5,471 nucleotides of DNA from an uncultured Sutterella sp. Lineage in GTDB: Bacteria; Pseudomonadota; Gammaproteobacteria; Burkholderiales; Burkholderiaceae_F. A model generated the notes under the pieces. The model did no database searches, was not told where the DNA came from, and saw only the letters and a program-made list of their open reading frames with translations. Both the position numbers and the translations under genes were made by a program. The stretch is from NCBI GenBank assembly GCA_900554375.1, contig USHK01000102.1:1-5471 (forward strand), read 5' to 3'. Of the stretch, positions 1-5,418 are shown in pieces. Each line of letters starts with the position of its first letter. Position 1 is the first letter of the stretch.

Positions 1-7
1 TAAGGGG

Positions 8-40
8 TCGTCGGCAGCGTCAGATGTGTATAAGAGACAG
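8..40 (+). other. Illumina Nextera Read 1 transposase adapter (artefact)
   Basis: This stretch is an exact match to the standard Nextera/Tn5 Read 1 oligonucleotide: TCGTCGGCAGCGTC (8-21) followed directly by the 19-base Tn5 mosaic end AGATGTGTATAAGAGACAG (22-40). It is library chemistry, not genome. The seven bases before it (1-7, taagggg) sit where the tail of an i5 index would be and are also likely synthetic. Genomic sequence therefore begins at 41. The arrangement fits read-through of a short insert that was not trimmed before assembly. Confidence 0.97.
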
Positions 41-197
41 GCACTAAGAAGAAGCCTAGTTCATCCTCCAATTTTGAAATCAGCCTCGAGGCATAGGGCA
101 AGTCAATTCCGCATTCCTGCGCAGCATGGCTCAGTGTTCGACCTTGACCTATTAAACAAAAAATCTTCCAACTGAGTTTTCGGTCGTACAGTTTCAT
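41..197 (-). CDS. LysR-type transcriptional regulator, N-terminal fragment (3' part missing)
   Basis: Reading leftward from the ATG at 197 gives 52 residues with no stop before the adapter junction: it begins MKLYDRKLSWKIFCLIGQ and ends SKLEDELGFFLV. This is the winged helix-turn-helix start of LysR-family regulators: the F-x-x-(I/V)-x-x-x-x-(S/T)-(L/F)-x-x-AA pattern at about residues 13-26, a recognition helix around 32-40 (DLPYASRLI, where the family usually has SQPAVSRQI), and the closing LExELG at 43-48. The start is supported by AGGAG at 203-207, five bases upstream. LysR regulators are typically about 300 residues, with a C-terminal ligand-binding domain that is lost here, so the inducer cannot be guessed from sequence. 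It is divergent from the aminotransferase/amidohydrolase pair, the usual position of a LysR activator relative to its target, and it probably controls that pair (inference). Confidence 0.82.
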
Positions 198-218
198 ATC
201 GACTCCTACAAACAAGTC

Positions 219-234
219 TTGGTAATAATACCAA
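219..234. promoter_or_regulatory. Perfect dyad in the divergent region, candidate LysR operator
   Basis: TTGGTA-ATAA-TACCAA is an exact inverted repeat with 6-base arms and a 4-base centre. It lies between the divergent regulator and aminotransferase genes and overlaps the best -10 candidate for the regulator. That placement would suit autorepression by a LysR protein with activation of the opposite gene. The spacing is not the strict T-N11-A of the textbook LysR box, so assignment to this regulator is an inference. Confidence 0.5.
225..230 (-). promoter_or_regulatory. Candidate -10 box of the LysR-type gene
   Basis: On the minus strand this reads TATTAT, a 5/6 match to the sigma-70 -10 consensus, 27 bases before the regulator ATG, giving a leader of roughly 20 bases. 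No good -35 hexamer is seen at 16-18 bases upstream, which would be tolerable for a weakly expressed or regulated promoter. It lies in the centre of the 219-234 dyad. Confidence 0.35.
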
Positions 235-350
235 TGAACGACTTGCGCGAAAGAACAACTTAGGATTTAGAAATCATACATTTTCATGAGTTCTACTTTT
301 TCTTAACATGAAGGAAACCGTTCCGAAGTCCTTGTTTTCTTGGAGACTAT

Positions 351-1628
351 ATGTTCGAAAATCCTACATCTTTATTTCCAATGGTCAGATTTGTCCCGTA
401 TATGGGCGTGATTTGGACAATCCACGAAGCCTCCAAGCTTGGTTTTTACAATGGTCATCCGGAATGGTGCAATGTTGGTCAGGGGCAGCCTGAGGTCGGA
501 GAGATCCCGGAAGCGCCTCCGAGAATTAATTCGGTCAGCTTGGAAGAACCGATCGACGCCGCTTACGGTCCGGTCGGGGGAACTCCGGAGGTTCGAGCTG
601 CGGTCGCTGATTGGATTAATAGGACCTATCGTCGTGGGCTGAAACCATATTCGGCGGAAAATATTTCTTTTGCTTCCGGCGGACGGTTAGCTCTGACGCG
701 CCTGTTTAGTATTTTTAAAGACGGAAGTCGAATAGCCTATAAAAATCCGGACTATACCGCTTATGAAGATTACTTGTACCCGCTTCGTCATTCTTGCGAA
801 TTGATTGAACTAAGGGCGCAAGAAAAAAATGGTTTCATGGTTTCCGACGCAGAATTTTCCGAATTCATTAAACAATACAGACCGGACGCTTATATCTTCT
901 CAAATCCATGCAATCCCACCGGTCAATCAGTAAAAGGAGGATCTTTAGCTAATTATGTGGACATTTGCCGTAAAGAAAATTGTCTTCTCGGATGTGATGA
1001 ATTTTATGCGACATTTGCCTATGAAGAGGATGGTTCCCCCTCGAAAGATGCCGTCTCCGTGCTGCCGTTTATCGAAGATATTGATAAAGATCCGGTGGTC
1101 GTATTTGATGGATTGACAAAGGGTTTCCGGTATCCGGGTTGGAGAGCTGCCTGGATGGTCGGACCGAAATATTTGATTGAAATGGTTAACAGAGCCGCCA
1201 GTGCGGTTGACGGCGGTCCGTCAACGATCGTTCAAAGAGCGGCAATTGAAGAGCTTGCATCCGGACACGCAGAAGCGGAATTGCTTGCCACAAGAAAAGA
1301 ATTTGCCGTTAAACGGAGACTCATGATTGACGGCCTTCAATCGATAGGAATAAGAGTTCCGGATCCGCAGCCTCTAGGTGCTTTTTACGTTTGGGCCTCG
1401 CTGGAAAACCTTCCGGGGAAATTATCGGACGCCGATTACTTCTTCCATGAATGCCTCAAGAAAAAAGTTATCACTGTACCGGGCCATTTCTTTGATGTTC
1501 GCCCTTACCGCAACCGTCCGACAAAAGAACCATATAGCCATTGGGTTCGCTTCTCCTACGGTCCAAACCGTCGGACGGTTGCGACCGCTTTATCCCGAAT
1601 GGCGGAAGTGATTCGAGAACATCGTTAG
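351..1628 (+). CDS. PLP-dependent class I/II aminotransferase
   Basis: This 425-residue cytosolic enzyme has the full aspartate-aminotransferase fold-type I signature. Visible elements in order: GQGQPEVGEIP at 43-53; the AYGPVGG turn at 71-77 (Tyr72, like Tyr70 of AspAT); SGGRLALTR at 109-117, the phosphate-binding loop region; NPCNPTG at 185-191 with Asn188; CDEFY at 215-219 with Asp216 (pairs with the PLP ring nitrogen) and Tyr219; LTKGFRYPGWR at 255-265 with Lys257 as the Schiff-base lysine and Arg265 as phosphate ligand; and WVRFSYG at 398-404, where Arg400 would bind the substrate carboxylate. All key residues are present, so it should be active. The ATG at 351 has GGAG at 342-345 with a 5-base gap. 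The amino acid specificity cannot be read from the sequence; it is not an obvious AspC, AvtA or HisC. It lies 88 bases upstream of the AbgA-like hydrolase on the same strand and is probably co-transcribed with it. It may deaminate an amino acid released by that hydrolase (inference). Confidence 0.9.
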   Translation: MFENPTSLFPMVRFVPYMGVIWTIHEASKLGFYNGHPEWCNVGQGQPEVGEIPEAPPRINSVSLEEPIDAAYGPVGGTPEVRAAVADWINRTYRRGLKPYSAENISFASGGRLALTRLFSIFKDGSRIAYKNPDYTAYEDYLYPLRHSCELIELRAQEKNGFMVSDAEFSEFIKQYRPDAYIFSNPCNPTGQSVKGGSLANYVDICRKENCLLGCDEFYATFAYEEDGSPSKDAVSVLPFIEDIDKDPVVVFDGLTKGFRYPGWRAAWMVGPKYLIEMVNRAASAVDGGPSTIVQRAAIEELASGHAEAELLATRKEFAVKRRLMIDGLQSIGIRVPDPQPLGAFYVWASLENLPGKLSDADYFFHECLKKKVITVPGHFFDVRPYRNRPTKEPYSHWVRFSYGPNRRTVATALSRMAEVIREHR

Positions 1629-1657
1629 CATTGTCCGTTTACATATAAGAACCACTG

Positions 1658-1705
1658 TTTCACACCGCGCGAACCTTCGAAAAGAAAGGATTCCACGGTG
1701 TGAAA
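1658..1705 (+). repeat. Long hairpin over the ribosome binding site of the amidohydrolase gene
   Basis: TTTCACACCG (1658-1667) and CGGTGTGAAA (1696-1705) are perfect 10-base inverted arms. A second pair, CCTT (1674-1677) and AAGG (1686-1689), shares exactly the same centre, so the RNA could form a 10-bp stem, a symmetric 6+6 internal loop and a 4-bp upper stem with an 8-base loop. The right arm contains most of the Shine-Dalgarno GAAAGG (1702-1707). There is no T-run after it, so it is not an intrinsic terminator. Possible roles are translational control of the second gene, an mRNA processing or stability element, or a protein-binding DNA dyad. Confidence 0.6.
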
Positions 1706-1707
1706 GG
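1702..1707 (+). promoter_or_regulatory. Ribosome binding site deciding the amidohydrolase start
   Basis: GAAAGG ends 9 bases before the ATG at 1717 but only 3 bases before the in-frame TTG at 1711. The spacing favours the ATG. The site is partly inside the right arm of the preceding hairpin. Confidence 0.6.
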
Positions 1708-1716
1708 TTATTGAAT

Positions 1717-2997
1717 ATGTCACAAATAACACAACTCCTCAAACAACACCGACGAAACTTGCACGCTTATCCTGAGACAGCTTGGACCGAGTTTCAGACC
1801 ACTTGGTACATCTATCAGCAGTTAATGGGTCTGCCGTTCAAACTGAGGCTTGGCAAGGAGATCTTGAACGAAGCCTTCGTTTTGAATCGAGATGAAGAAG
1901 AGGTCAAAATCAGTGCGAAACGCGCTTTAGACAATGGCGTTCCCAAAGAGTTCATTCACATTCTTGACGAATTTACCGGTGTACTGGCGACTTTTGATAC
2001 CCTTAAATCCGGGCCGACGTTTGTTTTGCGTTTTGATATAGATGCTCTTCCGATTCAGGAAACGGATGACGTTCAGCATTTGCCGAATCAGCTGGATTTT
2101 CGTTCCCGGCATGACAATTGTATGCATGCGTGTGGCCACGATTTTCATACGGCCATCGGTTTAGGTCTTGCGAGATGGATTTCCGAACAGCGCGACAAAC
2201 TTCGAGGAAAGATTATTCTCCTTTTTCAGCCTGCGGAAGAAGGTTCTCGCGGGGCCAGAGCGGTTTCGGCTTCAGGCTTGTTGGACGAAGCCGATTATTT
2301 TGCCGCTGCTCACGTCGGAATGATGGCTCGTACGGGTGAAGTTGTCATTGATCCTTATGGCTTCCTGTGCGGAACTAAGTTCAATGCTGATTTCAAAGGT
2401 CGCGCTGCACACTGTGCGAGTGAGCCCGAAGCCGGTAAAAACGCGCTTGCAGCAGCTTGTTCGGCGTTCATGCTCCTTCAGGGAATTTCAAGAAGCAGTA
2501 AAGGGGCCTCTCGGATTAATGTCGGCAAGCTCTCAGGCGGACGCGGCCGAAATATTATTCCGGATCAAGCTTACATGGAGATTGATCTCAGAGGAGAAAC
2601 GGCGGAGGTTAATGACTACTTAGTGAAGAGAACTCAAGAAATACTCAAAGGAACAGCTCAGTCGCAGGATGTTCAACTATCTATTGAGGACCTTGGGACG
2701 GTCTATGACATCAAGAATGATCCGGATCTTGTTGAATGTCTCAGAGAGGTTGCAACTCAATGCCCACTTGTTAAGACAGTCACGACTCACTCCGATTTTG
2801 GAGGCTCTGAAGATGCCTCGATCATGATTAAGCGTATTCAGCAGCTTTGCGGAAAATGTATTTATTTTGTGATCGGAGCTGATCGAACGGCGGGTCATCA
2901 TCAGCCGGATTTCGATGCTGATGAGGCCGCTCTTGAGATCGGATTTGAAATGTTCAAGGGGCTGATCGAGAAAATCAATGGTTCTCAATCCTCCTAA
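1717..2997 (+). CDS. abgA: AbgA-like M20D family amidohydrolase (p-aminobenzoyl-glutamate hydrolase subunit A type)
   Basis: The 426-residue protein is a zinc/manganese-type M20D hydrolase that cleaves amide bonds of N-acyl amino acids or small peptides in the cytosol. Seen: RRNLHAYPETAWTEF at 12-26; FDIDALPIQE at 106-115; HACGHDFHTA at 137-146 with metal ligands Cys139 and His141; QPAEEG at 171-176 with Glu174 (general base) and Glu175 (metal); His199; GSEDAS near 366-371; and AGHHQPDFDADE at 392-403, supplying the last His. All catalytic positions are kept. A segment at about 44-88 (LRLGKEILNEAF through DEFTGV) and the GSEDASIMIKRIQ stretch resemble E. coli AbgA (436 residues) rather than shorter hippurate or N-acetyl-diaminopimelate hydrolases. 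The lid/dimerisation domain is about 207-325. E. coli AbgA works with AbgB; no abgB is present here, so the substrate may differ and the symbol marks family only. The ATG at 1717 is preferred over the TTG at 1711 because of RBS spacing. A terminator follows at 3017. Confidence 0.85.
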   Translation: MSQITQLLKQHRRNLHAYPETAWTEFQTTWYIYQQLMGLPFKLRLGKEILNEAFVLNRDEEEVKISAKRALDNGVPKEFIHILDEFTGVLATFDTLKSGPTFVLRFDIDALPIQETDDVQHLPNQLDFRSRHDNCMHACGHDFHTAIGLGLARWISEQRDKLRGKIILLFQPAEEGSRGARAVSASGLLDEADYFAAAHVGMMARTGEVVIDPYGFLCGTKFNADFKGRAAHCASEPEAGKNALAAACSAFMLLQGISRSSKGASRINVGKLSGGRGRNIIPDQAYMEIDLRGETAEVNDYLVKRTQEILKGTAQSQDVQLSIEDLGTVYDIKNDPDLVECLREVATQCPLVKTVTTHSDFGGSEDASIMIKRIQQLCGKCIYFVIGADRTAGHHQPDFDADEAALEIGFEMFKGLIEKINGSQSS

Positions 2998-3016
2998 TCG
3001 TTACGGCATTTTAGTT

Positions 3017-3053
3017 AAGCCTTGGATTCTTTTGCGGGATTCCAAGGCTTTTT
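3017..3053 (+). terminator. Intrinsic terminator after the aminotransferase-amidohydrolase pair
   Basis: AAGCCTTGGA (3017-3026) pairs perfectly with TCCAAGGCTT (3041-3050) around a 14-base loop, and T continues to 3053. It begins 20 bases after the hydrolase stop codon. Read on the minus strand, the same stem is followed by TTAACTAAAA rather than a U-run, so it should be weaker for the convergent dctA transcript. No separate dctA terminator is visible inside the window between the two stop codons. Confidence 0.85.
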
Positions 3054-3073
3054 GCTGTGAAGCGTAGGAATAA

Positions 3074-4447
3074 CTATCTTTGCTCAGCCGATTCTTTGAT
3101 AGAAATCGGAAGCAAAGCCTGCTGAGGAGTTAAGACTTCTTCGATTTCTGTTTCGATCTCGTCTTCGAGTTCATCTAACAGATCTACGTCTTTGCCTTTT
3201 TTACTTAACGTTTTGGTTAACTGTTCTTTATTTAATTCTCCCACCCAGCGGCCGACAACAACGCAGGCAATACCGTTGCCGATCATGTTGGTAATGGACC
3301 TTGCTTCGCTCATGAAACGGTCCACGCCGAGGATTAGTGCCAAACCGGCAACCGGGATGTCGCCGACGGCAGAAAGGGTCGCAGCTAACACGATGAATCC
3401 TGATCCTGAAACCCCGGCCGCGCCTTTACTCGTTAAAAGGAGAACCGTTAAAAGCGTCGCCTGCTGAGTGAAGGTCATCTGAATGTCGCATGCCTGTGCA
3501 ATAAACACCGCCGCCATCGTAAGGTAAATCGCTGTCCCGTCGAGATTAAAAGAATATCCGGTTGGAATCACAAGGCCGGTGACTGAACGGCTGACGCCGG
3601 CTTTTTGCATCTTGGTAATCATTTGAGGAAGAACTGCTTCGGAAGAAGAGGTTCCGAGAACGATCAGAAGTTCTTCTTTAATATAGGCCAGATAGCGAAG
3701 AATAGAAAAACCGTTGAAGCGGCAAATCGCACCGAGGATGCCCAGCACAAAAAATAAGCAGGTGGCATAAAAAACCAGCATCAGTTTTCCTAACGGCAGC
3801 AGGGAATGAATGCCGTATTTGCCGATTGTAAATGCCATGGCGCCGAATGCCCCGATAGGCGCGACCTTCATGATCCAGTTGATCATGAGGAAAAGGATGT
3901 CGGATCCTTTTTTAATAAGTTCGTAGACAGGGTGTTGTGAGCCGCCCAAAAACTGCAGAGCAAAGCCGAAAATAATTGAGAAGAACAAGACTTGGAGAAT
4001 GTCGCCCTGTGCAAATGCCCCGACCACCGAAGAAGGAATGATGTGGAAAAGAAAATCTAAGGTTGACTGAGGCTTTTCGGCTGTTGCATACATCGAGACG
4101 GAATTCATGTCTAAGGTTGCAGGGTCGACATGCATTCCGGCGCCCGGCTGCAGGATATTTACTAAAAAGAGCCCGACAAGCAGAGCAAGTGTTGTGACGA
4201 TTTCAAAGTAAAGAAGGGCTAAGCCGCCGACTTTTCCTACTTTCTTCATGTCCTCCATTCCGGCAATTCCTATAACCACAGTACAGAAAATCACCGGTGC
4301 GATAAGCATTTTGATGAGTTTAATGAAGCCGTCCCCAAGCGGTTTCATAGATGCGCCGATGTCGGGGAAGAAAAAACCTAAAAGAACACCGATAACAATG
4401 GCTGCAAGAACTTGCACGTACAGCACTTTATAAAACGGTTTTTTCAT
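3074..4447 (-). CDS. dctA: DctA C4-dicarboxylate:cation symporter (DAACS family)
   Basis: This 457-residue inner-membrane transporter takes up succinate, fumarate and malate (in some species also aspartate) with cations. It follows E. coli DctA (428 residues) closely from the start ([20 protein letters not shown] at 35-54) through HP1 (GTSSSE, 265-270), TM7 ([16 protein letters not shown], 300-315), HP2 ([12 protein letters not shown], 340-351) and TM8 ([12 protein letters not shown], 376-387). Aligned by eye with GltPh, Asp390, Arg397 and Asn401 correspond to Asp376, Arg383 and Asn387, while GltPh Asp394, which holds the substrate amino group, is Ser380. That favours dicarboxylate over glutamate transport. 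Residues about 405-457 form a longer, strongly acidic cytoplasmic tail than in E. coli. The start is supported by AGGAG at 4455-4459 with a 7-base gap. It is convergent with the hydrolase gene and transcribed alone. Confidence 0.95.
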   Translation of the reverse strand: MKKPFYKVLYVQVLAAIVIGVLLGFFFPDIGASMKPLGDGFIKLIKMLIAPVIFCTVVIGIAGMEDMKKVGKVGGLALLYFEIVTTLALLVGLFLVNILQPGAGMHVDPATLDMNSVSMYATAEKPQSTLDFLFHIIPSSVVGAFAQGDILQVLFFSIIFGFALQFLGGSQHPVYELIKKGSDILFLMINWIMKVAPIGAFGAMAFTIGKYGIHSLLPLGKLMLVFYATCLFFVLGILGAICRFNGFSILRYLAYIKEELLIVLGTSSSEAVLPQMITKMQKAGVSRSVTGLVIPTGYSFNLDGTAIYLTMAAVFIAQACDIQMTFTQQATLLTVLLLTSKGAAGVSGSGFIVLAATLSAVGDIPVAGLALILGVDRFMSEARSITNMIGNGIACVVVGRWVGELNKEQLTKTLSKKGKDVDLLDELEDEIETEIEEVLTPQQALLPISIKESAEQR

Positions 4448-4544
4448 TGAATCACTCCTAAGAAATGGGATTATTTCCCGTTAGTTAAGGGTTTTATCTA
4501 ATAAAAACAATAAAGAAGTGATTGTGCAGTACGGTTTTTACGTT

Positions 4545-4555
4545 CTTGTGACAAG
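4545..4555. promoter_or_regulatory. Short dyad over the candidate dctA promoter
   Basis: CTTGT-G-ACAAG is a perfect inverted repeat with 5-base arms. It abuts the candidate -10 box and the expected transcription start of dctA, a position suited to a repressor. It contains TGTGA, half of a CRP-like site, but the matching TCACA half is not at the right spacing. The protein that would bind is unknown. Confidence 0.3.
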
Positions 4556-4582
4556 TATCCCAAAAGAGGTATTTGGTAACAA
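4554..4582 (-). promoter_or_regulatory. Candidate sigma-70 promoter of dctA
   Basis: On the minus strand, TTGTTA (4577-4582, 4/6 to the -35 consensus) is followed after 17 bases by GATACT (4554-4559, 4/6 to the -10 consensus). The start would fall near 4547, leaving a leader of about 100 bases before the ATG. I saw no convincing sigma-54 -24/-12 element, although dctA uses one in some other bacteria. Confidence 0.4.
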
Positions 4583-4627
4583 TTAGAATAATTTCAATGA
4601 CTTTTCTTTTAGTACAAATAAGCACGC

Positions 4628-4660
4628 AAAAAAAAATCCGAAGCCTTCTGAGCCTCGGAT
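4628..4660 (-). terminator. Intrinsic terminator of the exported coiled-coil protein gene
   Basis: Reading leftward, ATCCGAGGC (4652-4660) pairs with GCTTCGGAT (4636-4644) with one G-U wobble across a 7-base loop, followed by a run of nine T residues (4628-4636 on the complement). It lies about 24 bases after the stop codon at 4684 and separates that gene from dctA, so the two minus-strand genes are probably independent transcripts. Confidence 0.9.
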
Positions 4661-4683
4661 GGAGATGAGTTTTCTGAGTGCTG

Positions 4684-5244
4684 CTATTCCGTCGCGGGAG
4701 AGGCAATGCCTCCGAAGCTCATGGAGGCAACATAGGCGGCCGTAAAGTCTTCCGGCGTCATGCCTGGAACAGCAAAACGAAACTGTGTTGTCTGGCCCGG
4801 GGCGAGAGCCGGCGTGACACGGGAAATCATTAGGGCGTTTTTATAAGCGTTCGGATCTCCGTTGGCGTCCTTTCCATACACACGGATATCAAAGGCGACA
4901 TTGGTATAAGTAATGCTTTGTGGATTGACGACAGTGAGAACAAAATCACTGCCTTTTGCGTTTCCGGAAGGCTTGTCAATGGACATTAGAAATGTTGCGC
5001 CGTTAACCCGGATACTGGATAGCTTTCTTGCGTCCGGCATTAAAACTGCCGTGGACGGCGGAACCAGCATCTCAAGGTAGTCCACTTGCTTTTGGAGCTG
5101 GAGTACGGTCTCTCTGAGATCTTGGACTTGCTGAGATAGAGGCACAGATTTTGATTTCGGCGCAGTGCCGGCAGCCTGAGCCATGACAGAAGCAGATAGG
5201 CCTAAAGCGGCAGCCAAAAGAAAAGGAAGAGTTTTTTTGATCAT
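4684..5244 (-). CDS. Exported coiled-coil protein of unknown function
   Basis: I do not recognise this 186-residue protein by name. Residues 1-24 are a clear Sec signal peptide: MIKK, a hydrophobic run at about 6-20, and AQA before Ala25 as a likely signal peptidase I site. There is no lipobox cysteine. Residues 36-61 form an unbroken heptad pattern with hydrophobic residues at 36, 40, 43, 47, 50, 54, 57 and 61 (Leu/Val alternating with 4-3 spacing), predicting a short parallel oligomerising coiled coil. Residues about 75-182 are rich in alternating beta strands (ATFLMSI, DFVLTVV, VAFDIRVYG, TQFRFAV), like a small immunoglobulin-type sandwich. The outline resembles YajI/DUF3251 lipoproteins, but without the lipid anchor, so that link is weak. 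GGAGG at 5250-5254 sits 5 bases before the ATG. It has its own terminator at 4628-4660. It is probably a periplasmic trimer or dimer; its function is unknown. Confidence 0.8.
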   Translation of the reverse strand: MIKKTLPFLLAAALGLSASVMAQAAGTAPKSKSVPLSQQVQDLRETVLQLQKQVDYLEMLVPPSTAVLMPDARKLSSIRVNGATFLMSIDKPSGNAKGSDFVLTVVNPQSITYTNVAFDIRVYGKDANGDPNAYKNALMISRVTPALAPGQTTQFRFAVPGMTPEDFTAAYVASMSFGGIASPATE

Positions 5245-5309
5245 GCAGACCTCCGTTAATTTTCAGGAAAGCATACAGATTCAAATCGGGCGGTGTTCCT
5301 TCCTATGCG

Positions 5310-5338
5310 CATTTAAGGCACACGAAATTGCAGCTCAA
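5310..5338 (-). promoter_or_regulatory. Weak candidate promoter for the exported-protein gene
   Basis: On the minus strand, TTGAGC (5333-5338) and TAAATG (5310-5315) are separated by 17 bases. The -35 is a fair match but the -10 is poor (3/6). It is the best spaced pair I found between the two divergent genes and would give a leader of about 60 bases. Confidence 0.22.
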
Positions 5339-5352
5339 AATTGATTTTCAGG

Positions 5353-5363
5353 CTCTGTCAGAG
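5353..5363. repeat. Short dyad upstream of the rightmost gene
   Basis: CTCTG-T-CAGAG is a perfect inverted repeat with 5-base arms. It lies 17 bases before the larger 5381-5397 dyad, between the divergent exported-protein gene and the partial gene starting at 5419. It may be part of a regulatory region, but a dyad this short can occur by chance. Confidence 0.3.
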
Positions 5364-5380
5364 AGGAAAAGCCACTAATA

Positions 5381-5397
5381 TGAGACAGATAGTCTCA
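5381..5397. promoter_or_regulatory. Operator-like dyad before the rightmost gene
   Basis: TGAGAC-AGATA-GTCTCA is a perfect inverted repeat with 6-base arms and a 5-base centre, ending 21 bases before the GTG start at 5419. It directly follows TAATAT (5376-5381), a possible -10 box, so a bound protein could block transcription. No good -35 is seen. The size and position suit a dimeric repressor, but no regulator gene is visible nearby. Confidence 0.4.
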
Positions 5398-5405
5398 AAG
5401 CGTTC

Positions 5406-5410
5406 GGAGG
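5406..5410 (+). promoter_or_regulatory. Ribosome binding site deciding a GTG start
   Basis: GGAGG ends 8 bases before the GTG at 5419, but only 1 base before the ATG at 5412, which is too close for initiation. The spacing therefore selects GTG in a different frame from the ATG. Confidence 0.6.
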
Positions 5411-5418
5411 AATGAAAA

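Noticed and set aside
22..40. Tn5 mosaic end suggesting a real transposon
   Set aside because: It is joined to the synthetic TCGTCGGCAGCGTC half of the Nextera oligonucleotide at the very contig end and has no transposase or second end nearby.
308..493. 61-codon plus-strand reading frame starting at ATG 308
   Set aside because: It has no Shine-Dalgarno, overlaps the well-supported aminotransferase in another frame, and its translation shows no family features.
1658..1705. Intrinsic terminator between the aminotransferase and amidohydrolase genes
   Set aside because: The strong inverted repeat is followed by GGTTATTGAAT and no T-run in either direction.
1711..1716. TTG at 1711 as the amidohydrolase start
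   Set aside because: It lies only 3 bases after GAAAGG, while the ATG at 1717 has a normal 9-base gap; the difference is only two residues.
3192..3467. 91-codon plus-strand reading frame inside dctA
   Set aside because: It is a shadow of the conserved minus-strand DctA coding region, with low-complexity composition and no ribosome binding site.
3074..4447. GltP/GltT glutamate transporter
   Set aside because: The sequence tracks DctA along its length, and the amino-group-binding Asp of GltPh TM8 is Ser380 here.
4494..4706. 70-codon minus-strand reading frame in the dctA upstream region
   Set aside because: It runs through the intrinsic terminator at 4628-4660 and into the dctA promoter region and has no recognisable protein features.
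4684..5244. Naming the exported protein YajI (DUF3251)
   Set aside because: The general outline (signal, coiled coil, beta domain) is similar, but there is no lipobox cysteine and I could not establish residue-level similarity.
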